This document shows positions 1-7,308 of a stretch of DNA of 64,000 nt, piece by piece. A model generated the notes under the pieces. That model was given only the letters and a program-made list of their open reading frames with translations, was not told the origin of the DNA and made no database searches. This stretch comes from DASPSM01 sp036008465. GTDB taxonomy: Bacteria > Planctomycetota > Planctomycetia > Planctomycetales > Planctomycetaceae. The stretch's first letter is position 1, and every line of letters starts with the position of its first letter. A program made the position numbers and the translations under genes. The DNA lies in NCBI GenBank assembly GCA_036008465.1, contig DASYNP010000134.1, forward strand, positions 1 to 64,000, read 5' to 3'.

Positions 1-42
1 AAACAAGTTGGAAAATAGTTGGGGTTACCTGAAGTCTTCCGC

Positions 43-174
43 GGGTGCCACGGCTGAGACGCTTCGGCTCAGCCGTGCTCTTAACGCTTGCTATCAACGA
101 ATGCCGTCGCACCGAAATGGCCGCGGAATCCGATTCCGGAAGAGCACGGCTGAGCAAGCTCAGCCGTGGCACCC
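43..174. repeat. palindromic intergenic repeat, family A
   Basis: Two arms in inverted orientation, each itself a hairpin. The left arm reads GGGTGCCACGGCTGAG then CTCAGCCGTGCTCTT; the right arm reads AGAGCACGGCTGAG then CTCAGCCGTGGCACCC. The central ~55 bases are not conserved. The same layout recurs at 12251-12356, 27532-27646 and 33396-33524, with a degenerate piece at 2071-2122, always between genes. It could fold into a large cruciform or RNA hairpin; no function is visible. Confidence 0.85.
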
Positions 175-215
175 GGCGCTCGCTCACGCGAGCTGATCAC
201 ACCCTACGTCAGCAA

Positions 216-324
216 GTAGGGTGGGCCGAGGACGGCTTCCGTCCGCTGGCCCACCGTTTCCGATGCGCGCCGGCCAAGTCTGAGATGGTGGGCCTTCGGC
301 CCGAAGCGGGCTTCGGCCCACCCT
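216..324. repeat. palindromic intergenic repeat, family B
   Basis: GTAGGGTGGGCCGAGGACGG at the left pairs with CTTCGGCCCACCCT at the right, and inside are further short palindromes built on GGCCTTCGGCC. A second copy lies at 1951-2059, so the two bracket the small-gene cluster. Both copies are in the same orientation. No coding content. Confidence 0.8.
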
Positions 325-352
325 CCAGACTTTTTGTGCAGCCTTCCGAGTT

Positions 353-382
353 TTGGCTCCGTCCGGCCGCTCCCGGTACAAT
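353..382 (+). promoter_or_regulatory. candidate sigma-70-like promoter for the first small-family gene
   Basis: TTGGCT at 353-358 and TACAAT at 377-382 are separated by 18 bases. Transcription would start about 20 bases before the ATG at 408, giving a very short leader. TAGAAT/TAGGAT hexamers followed by GACGG also lie just upstream of the related starts at 1078 and 1309, and upstream of an orphan ATG at 640. Inferred from consensus only. Confidence 0.4.
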
Positions 383-407
383 CGCGGAATGAGCGGGGGA
401 TCGACGA

Positions 408-611
408 ATGCCATTCATCGTCAAAGCAGTGGGCCGCAAGGGCACCGTCTGCTACTTGAGCGAGGCAAACGAGATTGGTTTCCGCACGCTTGCAGCTCGC
501 GAGATGGCCGGGGTTTTCCAGACGGTCGCGGACGCACGCACGGCAATTGCCAAATTGCCGCGGGCCTTTAAAGACGTAGGGCTGATCTTCTACGTCGAAC
601 GAGCGGACTGA
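408..611 (+). CDS. small protein of unknown function, local paralogue family (copy 1)
   Basis: 67 aa, not recognised. It belongs to a local family also encoded at 661-870 (minus strand), 1078-1281, 1309-1422 (broken) and 1661-1945. Shared pattern: a start of the form MP-x-V-x-KAV, a G-x-V-x-(W/Y) strand near residue 12, an R-x-(L/I) and R segment near 26-31, then AEVF-like, T-x2-DA, AI or AV, MP or LP, a small F-x3-G turn and a final F-x-(I/V)-E. The pattern looks like one small alpha/beta domain without a signal peptide or membrane segment. No good Shine-Dalgarno is seen; a promoter-like pair lies 26 bases upstream. The conservation across copies is the main evidence that it is a real gene. 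Confidence 0.65.
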   Translation: MPFIVKAVGRKGTVCYLSEANEIGFRTLAAREMAGVFQTVADARTAIAKLPRAFKDVGLIFYVERAD

Positions 612-660
612 TCGACCCGTTTGCCGCTAGGATGACGGCATGAGCGACCATCTTCGCTTT

Positions 661-870
661 TCAAACACCGCGGGCTTCTTCAATCGAGAACGTATAGCCA
701 TTGGCGCTGAATGACAGCGGCATGGCGGCAATAGCGGCCTTTGCCTCGTCAATGTTCGGAAAAACCTCGGCCCTCCTACGCTCTCCTATTGAACGCAATC
801 CGTTCAGTGCTGGACGTGTGACCCACTGGACGATTCCAACATGGTTGACCGCGTCGACGACGTAAGGCAT
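661..870 (-). CDS. small protein of unknown function, local paralogue family (copy 2, inverted)
   Basis: 69 aa, same family as 408-611 but on the opposite strand. It keeps the MPYVVDAV start, the G-I-V-x-W strand, the AEVF and DEAKAAIAAMP segments and the closing F-S-I-E-E-A. Just to its left, at 604-642, lies a spacer very like the one that separates the copies at 1078 and 1309 (TGATCGAC, TAGGATGACGGCATG), but its ATG at 640 opens only a short unrelated frame. This suggests that a tandem array was broken by a local inversion or replacement. Confidence 0.65.
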   Translation of the reverse strand: MPYVVDAVNHVGIVQWVTRPALNGLRSIGERRRAEVFPNIDEAKAAIAAMPLSFSANGYTFSIEEARGV

Positions 871-1077
871 GAACGGATTGAATTAGAAAACCGCGTGCCA
901 AACCGCAAAAACCGTGATTCGAACGACCACAGTACGCGCCGACTTTTTAGGCAGCGGCGCGACTTTTGGGGCAGAATCGACTTTTGAGGCAAAGCCGCGC
1001 TGCGACGCAAAATGTTGGGGCTGATGTCTGGCCGACTCACGCCGCTAGAATGACGGGAGCCAATCAAGGAACTGCCG

Positions 1078-1281
1078 ATGGGATTCGTGGTCAAATTAAG
1101 TGGCCGATCCGGGGGACTCTGCTGGCTGAGCGCCCCGACAGCAAAGGGAATCCGCATACTCGTGCGCCGCCAGAAGGCTGAAGTCTTCGAGACCAAGGAG
1201 GACGCGCGGATCGCGGTCGAGCAGATGCCACCGACGTTCATTAAGTCTGGCTTCGCATTCTCAATCGAATCGGCCGATTGA
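1078..1281 (+). CDS. small protein of unknown function, local paralogue family (copy 3)
   Basis: 67 aa, the member closest to the family consensus: MGFVVKLSGRSGG start, CWLS strand, RRQKAEVFETKEDARIAVE helix, then MPPTF and FSIESAD end. An AAGGA motif sits about 8 bases before the ATG and TAGAATGACGG lies further upstream. Only 27 bases separate its stop from the start of the broken copy at 1309, so the two look like a recent tandem duplication with a unit of about 230 bp. No enzymatic motif is present. Confidence 0.7.
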   Translation: MGFVVKLSGRSGGLCWLSAPTAKGIRILVRRQKAEVFETKEDARIAVEQMPPTFIKSGFAFSIESAD

Positions 1282-1308
1282 TCGACGCGCCTCCGGTAGA
1301 ATGACGGC

Positions 1309-1422
1309 ATGCCATTCGGGGTCAAGCTAGCCAGTCGCACGGGAGGCGTCTGCTGGCTCAGTGCCGCAAAGGAAGATGGCCTTCGCGCCCTTGTAACCCG
1401 CGAGAGCGCTGACGGTGTTTAG
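1309..1422 (+). pseudogene. broken copy of the small-protein family (copy 4)
   Basis: Opens exactly like its neighbour (MPFGVKLASRTGGVCWLSAA) and runs through the RALVTRESAD segment, then ends at a stop right where the others read (A/E)DVF or AEVF. Removing one G at about 1415 restores the ADVF residues, so a one-base insertion is the likely lesion, but the sequence beyond no longer resembles the family well. It is either a decaying tandem duplicate or a 37 aa truncated product. Spacer and TAGAATGACGGC upstream element match those of the intact copies. Confidence 0.6.
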
Positions 1423-1472
1423 CGCGACAAGCCGCTACCCGAGGGTGATCGCTGCATCCGCACCCGAATCTG

Positions 1473-1502
1473 TTGGCTATTGTTTGCTCGCCCGGGTACA
1501 CT
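1473..1502 (+). promoter_or_regulatory. candidate promoter of the small RNA
   Basis: TTGGCT at 1473-1478 and TACACT at 1497-1502, 18 bases apart. This is the same -35 hexamer and spacing as the promoter-like pair at 353-382. It would start RNA near 1509, about 110 bases before the strong terminator at 1570-1617, with no credible reading frame between. Consensus inference only. Confidence 0.35.
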
Positions 1503-1508
1503 AAAAGG

Positions 1509-1617
1509 CGTCGTCGGATGACTAGATAAAGGGCGACCCAGCCGCGCTGGGGGGCTCGTTAACAAGTAAGCCGACGTGGTCGAATACCTTAGGGTAATCC
1601 GCCACGTCGGCTTTTTT
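1509..1617 (+). ncRNA. candidate small RNA ending in an intrinsic terminator
   Basis: The interval between a promoter-like pair and a strong terminator encodes no plausible protein. It can fold into a CCCAGC-CGC-GCTGGG hairpin near 1539-1553, a short linker with GTTAAC, then the long terminator stem. It resembles none of the common structured RNAs I can recognise (no tmRNA, SRP, 6S or RNase P signatures). It could instead be the trailer of the small-gene array. The start position is inferred. Confidence 0.35.
1570..1617 (+). terminator. rho-independent terminator
   Basis: GCCGACGTGG (1570-1579) pairs perfectly with CCACGTCGGC (1602-1611), followed by six T. The loop itself holds a small TACC/GGTA stem. 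It closes the small-gene/RNA region and lies 44 bases before copy 5 of the small family. Confidence 0.8.
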
Positions 1618-1660
1618 ATTTGATCGTGCAGCTGCAGCTCTTCGGAGGAGTTCCGAATCC

Positions 1661-1945
1661 ATGCCTTACGTCATTAAAGCAGTCACAACTTCGGGCATCG
1701 TTACTTGGATCATACCTGCAGCTTCTGGGGGTTGTCGCTCGATCGGCCCTCGGTCCTGCGCCGACGTTCTTCCGACGCTTCAAGATGCGACCGCGGCGAT
1801 TGCCCAGATGCCGTGGATGTTTACCGCCGCCGGAATCAGGTTCTCCGTCGTGGAGGCGTACGAAGAAGATGTCGCGGCGCTGGCACGCGATTCCGTTGCC
1901 GCGATTCGCAACCCGAAACTCTCTCGCATCGCTGCGCTTTCCTGA
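1661..1945 (+). CDS. small protein of unknown function, local paralogue family (copy 5, extended)
   Basis: 94 aa. Residues 1-67 match the family (MPYVIKAV start, GIVTW strand, RSIGPRSCADVLPTLQDATA segment, AIAQMP, F-S-V-V-E-A end) and are followed by a 27 aa tail not present in the other copies. A strong Shine-Dalgarno, GGAGGAG, lies about 10 bases before the ATG. The gene sits just after the terminator, so it must be transcribed separately from the upstream copies. A family-B repeat starts six bases after the stop. Confidence 0.7.
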   Translation: MPYVIKAVTTSGIVTWIIPAASGGCRSIGPRSCADVLPTLQDATAAIAQMPWMFTAAGIRFSVVEAYEEDVAALARDSVAAIRNPKLSRIAALS

Positions 1946-1950
1946 GCAAG

Positions 1951-2059
1951 TCGGGTGGGCCGAGGACGGCTTCCGTCCGCTGGCCCACCATTTTCCGACG
2001 CTCAGCGGCCAGGCCTAAGATGGTGGGCCTTCGGCCCGAAGCGGGCCTCGGCCCACCCT
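1951..2059. repeat. palindromic intergenic repeat, family B (second copy)
   Basis: Near-identical to 216-324: GGGTGGGCCGAGGACGGCTT at the left, GGCCTTCGGCC palindromes in the middle, CTCGGCCCACCCT at the right. The two copies flank the small-gene cluster in direct orientation, which would allow recombination between them. Confidence 0.8.
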
Positions 2060-2070
2060 ACATACGCATC

Positions 2071-2122
2071 CGCGGGTGCGACGGCTGAGACGCTTCGGAC
2101 TTCGGCAAGCTCAGCCGTGGCA
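2071..2122. repeat. degenerate family-A repeat
   Basis: Contains GGCTGAGACGCTTCGG and AAGCTCAGCCGTGGCAC but lacks the middle part and the second hairpin arm of the complete family-A copies. It lies between the family-B repeat and priA. Confidence 0.6.
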
Positions 2123-2229
2123 CAGCGCGTCTTTCTACGCAGGGCCCACAAAGGTCGTTCGGGCGCTCGAGCTCGGTTTCTGTCGGCACGCGCCGTTGGA
2201 TACGATTGAGGCGGAGGGATGCCAGGGAC

Positions 2230-4566
2230 GTGGTGGCCAAAAAGTCTTCGCAGCCGGCGTTGTTTGACGCCGCCAGTTTTCCGCCCGATCCGCTGCCGTG
2301 GGAGGTGGCGGCCGAGAATGATCGGATGATTGCGCGGCTGGTGTTCAATCGGCCCGTCGACACGCCGTTCGATTATCTCGTTCCCGACGGGTTGCGGATG
2401 CTGATCGCCCCCGGCCAGCGGGTGAAAGCCCCGTTCGGGAAAGGGGACCGGCCGACGGTCGGGTATTGCGTCGAGATCGCGACGAAAACCGACCAGAACC
2501 AAAAGCGGCTCAAAACGATCGAATCGATCCTCGATCGAGCGCCGCTCGTGTCGGCCAACATGCTGCGGCTGACGCGGTGGATTGCCGACTATTATCTGTG
2601 CGCCTGGGGCCAGGTGCTCGAATCAGTGGTGCCGGCCGGAGTCAAGCAGCAGGCGGGGACGCGGCTGGTTACGTCGTTCGTCTGCACTAATCGGGACGCC
2701 GGCGATCGAGCGGCCGCAAAACTTTCGGCCAAACAAAAGGCCGTGCTGGAGATCCTGACGACGGCCGGCCGCCCGATGGATGCCGCCGAGCTGACGCAAG
2801 CGGCCGATTGCGGCACGGCACCCTTGGCGGCCCTGCGACAGAAAGGGTTGATCCGCGCGGTGCGACAGCGGCAGACGCTGGCTCGGCCGGAGGCTCCGTC
2901 GCCGCGCGAAGACGATCTCAAACTCAACGCCGACCAGCAGCGGGCGCTCGACACGATTTTAAAGCTCGAGCGCGCGGGGCAGCACCGCACGGTCTTACTG
3001 CACGGCGTGACGGGGAGCGGCAAGACTGAGGTGTACATTCAGGCGATCCGCGAGATCGTCGGCTACGGTCGCCAGGCGATCGTGCTCGTCCCGGAGATTA
3101 GCCTCACTCCACAGACGATCCGCCGGTTCCGCCGTCGATTTACCTCGGTGGCCGTATTGCACAGCCACTTGAGCGACGCCGAGCGGCACTGGCATTGGCA
3201 ACAGATCGCATCCGGCACCGTCGAAGTCGTGATCGGCGCTCGCAGCGCGGTCTTCGCCCCGACGCCGAACCTGGGTCTCATCGTGATTGACGAGGAGCAC
3301 GAGACGACGTTCAAGCAGGAGACGACGCCGCGCTATCACGCGCGGGACGTGGCGCGCGAGCGGGCGCGGCTCGAAAATATTCCACTGATTCTCGGTTCGG
3401 CCACTCCGACGCTCGAATCGTGGCAGCGCGTGCAGCAGGGTCCCGACGCGCTCGTCTCGCTTCCCCAGCGTGTCGAACGGCGTCCGCTACCGCCGGTGAT
3501 CGTGGTCGACGTCCGCAACGATCCGTTGTGTCGCCGGGGGGCGGCGATCGGCCGGGCGCTCGAACAGGCAATGCGGAACGTGCTGCGCGACGACGCGCCG
3601 GCGCACGGGCGGACGCGTGAGGGCGGACAAATTATTTTGTTCCTCAACCTGCGCGGGTTTTCGCCGGCCATCTGGTGCCGATCGTGCGGGGCCAGCGTGA
3701 AGTGCCCGACCTGCGATGTCACGCTGGCCTGGCACAAAGATCGCGGCAAGGCGCTCTGCCACGTTTGCGATTTCGAGTGCGATCCCCCCGCTTTCTGTCC
3801 GGGCTGCAATCATGCGGGGCTGCGCTATGTGGGGATCGGCACGCAGCGGTTGGAGCAGGAAGTGCGTGCTCGCTTTCCCGGCGTCTCGTGCGTGCGGATG
3901 GACAGCGATTCGATGCGCAAGCGCGGCAGCCACGACACGGCGCTCGAGCAGTTTCGACACGGCGACGCCCGAATCCTGCTGGGCACGCAGATGATCGCCA
4001 AGGGGCTCGATTTTCCGAATGTAACGCTCGTCGGAGTCGTCAACGCCGACACGATTTTGCACCAGCCCGATTTTCGCGCGTCGGAGCGCACGTTCCAATT
4101 AATTTCCCAAGTGTCGGGCCGGACGGGTCGCGGACCCCGCGGCGGGCGGGTGCTGGTGCAGACGTCGGCCCCCGACGAGCCGGCGATTGTGCTGGCGTCG
4201 AAGCACGACTATGCGACCTTTGTGAAACAAGAGTGGGGACACCGCCAGACGCTGCTTGCTCCCCCCTGTCGGCAATTCACGCGGATTATCGTTCGCGGAG
4301 AGGACGCGGAGGCCGTCCGCGAAGAGGCCCGCAGCATCGCCAGGCTGTGCACAGAATCGGCCGCGTCGCACAAATTCGACGTGCGGCTGCTGGGCCCGGC
4401 TCCGGCTCCGGTCTCGCGCATCAAGGGGCAGCATCGCTTTCATGTGCTGCTGGCCGCCCCGCAGGGAGACGCCGTGCGCACCGTCTGGCGCGAGGTCGTG
4501 TCGCAGCTTTCACCGCGAGAAGACGTCGAGTGGACGGTCGATGTCGACCCGATCAACCTGCGGTAA
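2230..4566 (+). CDS. priA: primosomal protein N' (replication restart helicase PriA)
   Basis: About 778 aa, normal for PriA. This superfamily 2 helicase reloads the replisome at stalled forks. Visible features: N-terminal fork-binding domain opening with ARLVFNRPVDTPFDYLVP, Walker A GVTGSGKT near residue 259, DEEH box near 354, and a zinc module with eight cysteines (CRSCG, CPTC, CHVC, CPGC) near 483-525, followed by the helicase C-terminal part with GRTGRGPRGG. I chose the GTG at 2230 because GGAGGG lies 11 bases upstream; a GTG at 2233 or a TTG at 2206 are alternatives. It stands alone on its strand, with a repeat downstream. Confidence 0.96.
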   Translation: MVAKKSSQPALFDAASFPPDPLPWEVAAENDRMIARLVFNRPVDTPFDYLVPDGLRMLIAPGQRVKAPFGKGDRPTVGYCVEIATKTDQNQKRLKTIESILDRAPLVSANMLRLTRWIADYYLCAWGQVLESVVPAGVKQQAGTRLVTSFVCTNRDAGDRAAAKLSAKQKAVLEILTTAGRPMDAAELTQAADCGTAPLAALRQKGLIRAVRQRQTLARPEAPSPREDDLKLNADQQRALDTILKLERAGQHRTVLLHGVTGSGKTEVYIQAIREIVGYGRQAIVLVPEISLTPQTIRRFRRRFTSVAVLHSHLSDAERHWHWQQIASGTVEVVIGARSAVFAPTPNLGLIVIDEEHETTFKQETTPRYHARDVARERARLENIPLILGSATPTLESWQRVQQGPDALVSLPQRVERRPLPPVIVVDVRNDPLCRRGAAIGRALEQAMRNVLRDDAPAHGRTREGGQIILFLNLRGFSPAIWCRSCGASVKCPTCDVTLAWHKDRGKALCHVCDFECDPPAFCPGCNHAGLRYVGIGTQRLEQEVRARFPGVSCVRMDSDSMRKRGSHDTALEQFRHGDARILLGTQMIAKGLDFPNVTLVGVVNADTILHQPDFRASERTFQLISQVSGRTGRGPRGGRVLVQTSAPDEPAIVLASKHDYATFVKQEWGHRQTLLAPPCRQFTRIIVRGEDAEAVREEARSIARLCTESAASHKFDVRLLGPAPAPVSRIKGQHRFHVLLAAPQGDAVRTVWREVVSQLSPREDVEWTVDVDPINLR

Positions 4567-4578
4567 CTCACGCGGAAA

Positions 4579-4671
4579 TGACGAAGCACGAATGACGAAG
4601 GAAGCACGAAGCACTAAGGATTTGTCGGACTTCGGTCATTCGGAAATTCTTTCGTCATTTGTGCTTCGTCA
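4579..4671. repeat. intergenic inverted repeat, TGACGAAGCACGAA type
   Basis: The 21 bases at 4579-4599 are matched in inverted order at 4651-4671 (TGACGAAGCACGAATGACGA against its near-complement), with further CGAAGCAC copies between. It lies directly behind priA and could act as a transcript end, but there is no T tract. This is a simple-sequence repeat built on GACGAA and GCACGAA words. Confidence 0.7.
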
Positions 4672-4776
4672 TTCGGGCTTCGACTGGCGGGGCTTCGGAC
4701 ACAAAGTGTGTGACCCCACCATCGAATCTTCATGTTGTCCGCAACCGCCTGCCGTATAATGGTTTCGTCCTTCACG

Positions 4777-4816
4777 ACGGGCGCCGAGGTCGATAGCAAT
4801 TTGACGCCCGTTTTTT
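4777..4816 (+). terminator. terminator-like hairpin overlapping the -35 of the next promoter
   Basis: ACGGGCG (4777-4783) pairs with CGCCCGT (4805-4811) and is followed by a run of six T (4811-4816). The T tract lies inside the spacer of the promoter at 4801-4830, so any transcript arriving from upstream would end where the protease gene's own transcription begins. Confidence 0.5.
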
Positions 4817-4830
4817 GAGGCCGATATAAT
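4801..4830 (+). promoter_or_regulatory. sigma-70-like promoter for the NfeD-type protease gene
   Basis: TTGACG at 4801-4806 and a perfect TATAAT at 4825-4830, 18 bases apart: the best consensus match in the window. Transcription would start near 4837, about 135 bases before the chosen ATG at 4973. A second perfect TATAAT at 4755-4760 lacks a good -35. Confidence 0.6.
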
Positions 4831-4972
4831 CGGTTGAGCTGTCGGAGGTTCCTCATTCGGCGCGGCGCGCCACGAGCCGATGCGAGCGCGGTCCAAACGA
4901 TCCGATGATTTGCTGGATCGTCCAGCGACCGGGCCGACGTTCAGCCTGCCGCATTCTGGAAGCTCACAGTCT

Positions 4973-7303
4973 ATGGATTGCCTGCGAACTTCGCTTGCTC
5001 CTCTCGCGATCCTGCTCGGGGCCTGGCCCCTGCTGACGTTCGCGCCCGCAACCGCCTTCGGGGGGGATGGGCCGCCGGACGCCGTTGTCGGCATTCCGGG
5101 GAGCGGCGATCGAGCGGCCGACGCAGCGCAAAAGGACGGGGTGCAAAAAGCGGCCGAGCCTCCGTTGGGGAAATATCTCACGGTGACGAGCCCGGTCGAC
5201 GATTTGGTGTTCGGCCGCGTGAAAAACGCCGTGCTCAACCTCGAGAGCCAGGCCCAGCAGCAGCACCGCCGGGCTGTCCTGATCCTCGAAATCACCCACG
5301 GGACGACGCCGTTTCACCAGGTCTATGGCCTGGCCAAATTTTTGACATCGGCCGAGATTGCCGACGTCAAGACGGTCGCCTGGATCCCCGAAACGGTTAC
5401 GGGGAACAATGTCGTCATCGCTCTGGCGTGCAACGAGATCATCATGCATCCCGACGCCGACCTGGGCGACATCGGTCTCGGCAAGGCGCTCGATCGCGAC
5501 GAGCAGCAGGACATCCTGCACCTGATCGAGAAGCGGCATAATCCGCGTTTGAGTCCTGCCCTGGTGATGGGAATGTGCGATCCGCAACGGGAAACGCTGC
5601 GGGCGAAAGTCCAACTCCCCGCAGGCAAAGATGGCAAAGAGTCGAGCGAGTTTCGCATCGTTACCAAGGATGAGCTCGAGCGGCTGCAGAAAAGCAAGCT
5701 TCCCATCCTCGACGTGCAAACGATCAAGGAGTCGGGCGACCTGGGGAACTACTCCGGCAGCAAGGCCCGCAGCCTGGGCGTGCTGACCGTGCAGACGATC
5801 GAGCAGCGCGGCGAATTGGTTGACGTTTACAACCTGCCGCGTGAGGCCCTGCGCGATGATCCGACGTCGGGCGAAAAACCTCGCGTTCAGTTGATCAAGG
5901 TTGAAGGCGAGGTCAATTCGGTGCTCGAGGCGTTCATTGTGCGGCAGATCGACCGGGCCGTCGCGGCCGGCGTCAACACGTTGATTTTTGAAATCGATTC
6001 CCCCGGCGGGGGCTTGTTGCAAAGCCAGAACCTCTCCAACACGATCGCCGATCTCGACCCGAAGAAGATTCACACGATCGCCTACATTCCCAAGGGCAAA
6101 CAAGCACTGAGCGGCGCGGCGATCATCGCGCTCGGCTGCGACGAAATCTATATGGATCCCAATGTGCGGATCGGCGATGCCGAGCCAATCGCACTGTCAG
6201 GCCGCCAGTTCGAACACGTCCCCGAGAAAATCCTCAGCAACTTGCGGGTTGTGCTGGCGACTTTGGCGAAGCGGAAGGGCCGGCCCCCCGCTCTGGCCGA
6301 GGCGATGGCCGATAAAGACTTGCAGGTCTTTCAGGTGAAAAATCGCCGGACCGGCCGCGTCTGGTACCTGTCAGAGGCCGAGATTCAGGCCTCCAACGGC
6401 GAATGGGAGCGCGGCCTGCCCGTTCCCGAGTCGGGCAACAATCACCTGCTGACGCTCACCGGAACTCGGGCCCACGAGCTGGGTCTGGCCGAAACGCCGG
6501 TGCGGGATTTCGACGATCTCAAGCAGCGACTCGGCATCCCGGCGGAAATCACCGTCGCCGAAGCGAAGCAAACCTGGGTCGACGCGCTCGTGTTCGGGCT
6601 CAACACCGAGTTGGCGCTCTTCTTCCTGGTCGTCGTCGGGTTCATCTGCATCTACATCGAGCTGCATTTGATGACGGGCCTGTTGTCGATCATCGCGGCC
6701 CTGTGCTTTGCGATCTTTTTCTGGAGCCACTTTTTGGGAGGGACGGCCGGCTGGCTGGAGGTGATTTTGTTTTTGATCGGGGCGGCTTGTCTCGCGCTCG
6801 AGGTCTTCGTGATCCCCGGTTCGGGCTTTTTCGGCGTCACCGGCATCTTGTTGATCTTTGCCTCCTTGATTCTGGCCAGCCAGACTTGGGGCAACCTCGA
6901 GCCGAACGAAGACTACAAACGGCTCTCGTACACGATGGGGACGTTGGGGGCCTCAATCATCTCAATTGTGGTGATCGCCCTGGTAACTAGCCGCTTCTTG
7001 CCGCACGTGCGCGTGTTCGACAAGCTCGTGCTCTCGCCGCCAGGAGCCGCCGACCTGCATCGCTTTGGTCCTCGGCTGAAGCCGGGTTTGGCCGACGACG
7101 CGGCCGGCCACTTCGCCGATCATCCGCGCTCGCTCGTCGGCCAAGAAGGAGCGGCGCTCACCGTGCTGCGTCCGGCCGGCAAAGCGAAAATTCACGGCCG
7201 AACGATCGACGTGGTGAGCGAAGGGCCGTTCATTCCGGCCGAGAGTCGCCTCGAAGTGATCGAGGTCTCCGGCAATCGCGTGGTCGTTCGCCAGATCGTC
7301 TGA
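4973..7303 (+). CDS. NfeD-type membrane-bound serine protease (ClpP class)
   Basis: 776 aa from the ATG at 4973, which opens with a clear signal peptide (MDCLRTSLAPLAILLGAWPL); an upstream in-frame start at 4880 would bury it. Two ClpP/crotonase-like halves follow. The second holds SPGGG near residue 343, a candidate nucleophile Ser380 in ALSGAA, and Lys419 in the PEKIL segment as the likely dyad partner. The first half lacks an obvious catalytic serine. A cluster of membrane helices spans about 533-640, another lies near 655-676, and an NfeD OB-fold domain closes the protein near 712-775. Family members act in membrane quality control. It is longer than the common ~450 aa form because of the doubled protease region. 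It ends 5 bases from the convergent export gene. Confidence 0.88.
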   Translation: MDCLRTSLAPLAILLGAWPLLTFAPATAFGGDGPPDAVVGIPGSGDRAADAAQKDGVQKAAEPPLGKYLTVTSPVDDLVFGRVKNAVLNLESQAQQQHRRAVLILEITHGTTPFHQVYGLAKFLTSAEIADVKTVAWIPETVTGNNVVIALACNEIIMHPDADLGDIGLGKALDRDEQQDILHLIEKRHNPRLSPALVMGMCDPQRETLRAKVQLPAGKDGKESSEFRIVTKDELERLQKSKLPILDVQTIKESGDLGNYSGSKARSLGVLTVQTIEQRGELVDVYNLPREALRDDPTSGEKPRVQLIKVEGEVNSVLEAFIVRQIDRAVAAGVNTLIFEIDSPGGGLLQSQNLSNTIADLDPKKIHTIAYIPKGKQALSGAAIIALGCDEIYMDPNVRIGDAEPIALSGRQFEHVPEKILSNLRVVLATLAKRKGRPPALAEAMADKDLQVFQVKNRRTGRVWYLSEAEIQASNGEWERGLPVPESGNNHLLTLTGTRAHELGLAETPVRDFDDLKQRLGIPAEITVAEAKQTWVDALVFGLNTELALFFLVVVGFICIYIELHLMTGLLSIIAALCFAIFFWSHFLGGTAGWLEVILFLIGAACLALEVFVIPGSGFFGVTGILLIFASLILASQTWGNLEPNEDYKRLSYTMGTLGASIISIVVIALVTSRFLPHVRVFDKLVLSPPGAADLHRFGPRLKPGLADDAAGHFADHPRSLVGQEGAALTVLRPAGKAKIHGRTIDVVSEGPFIPAESRLEVIEVSGNRVVVRQIV

Positions 7304-7308
7304 GCGCG

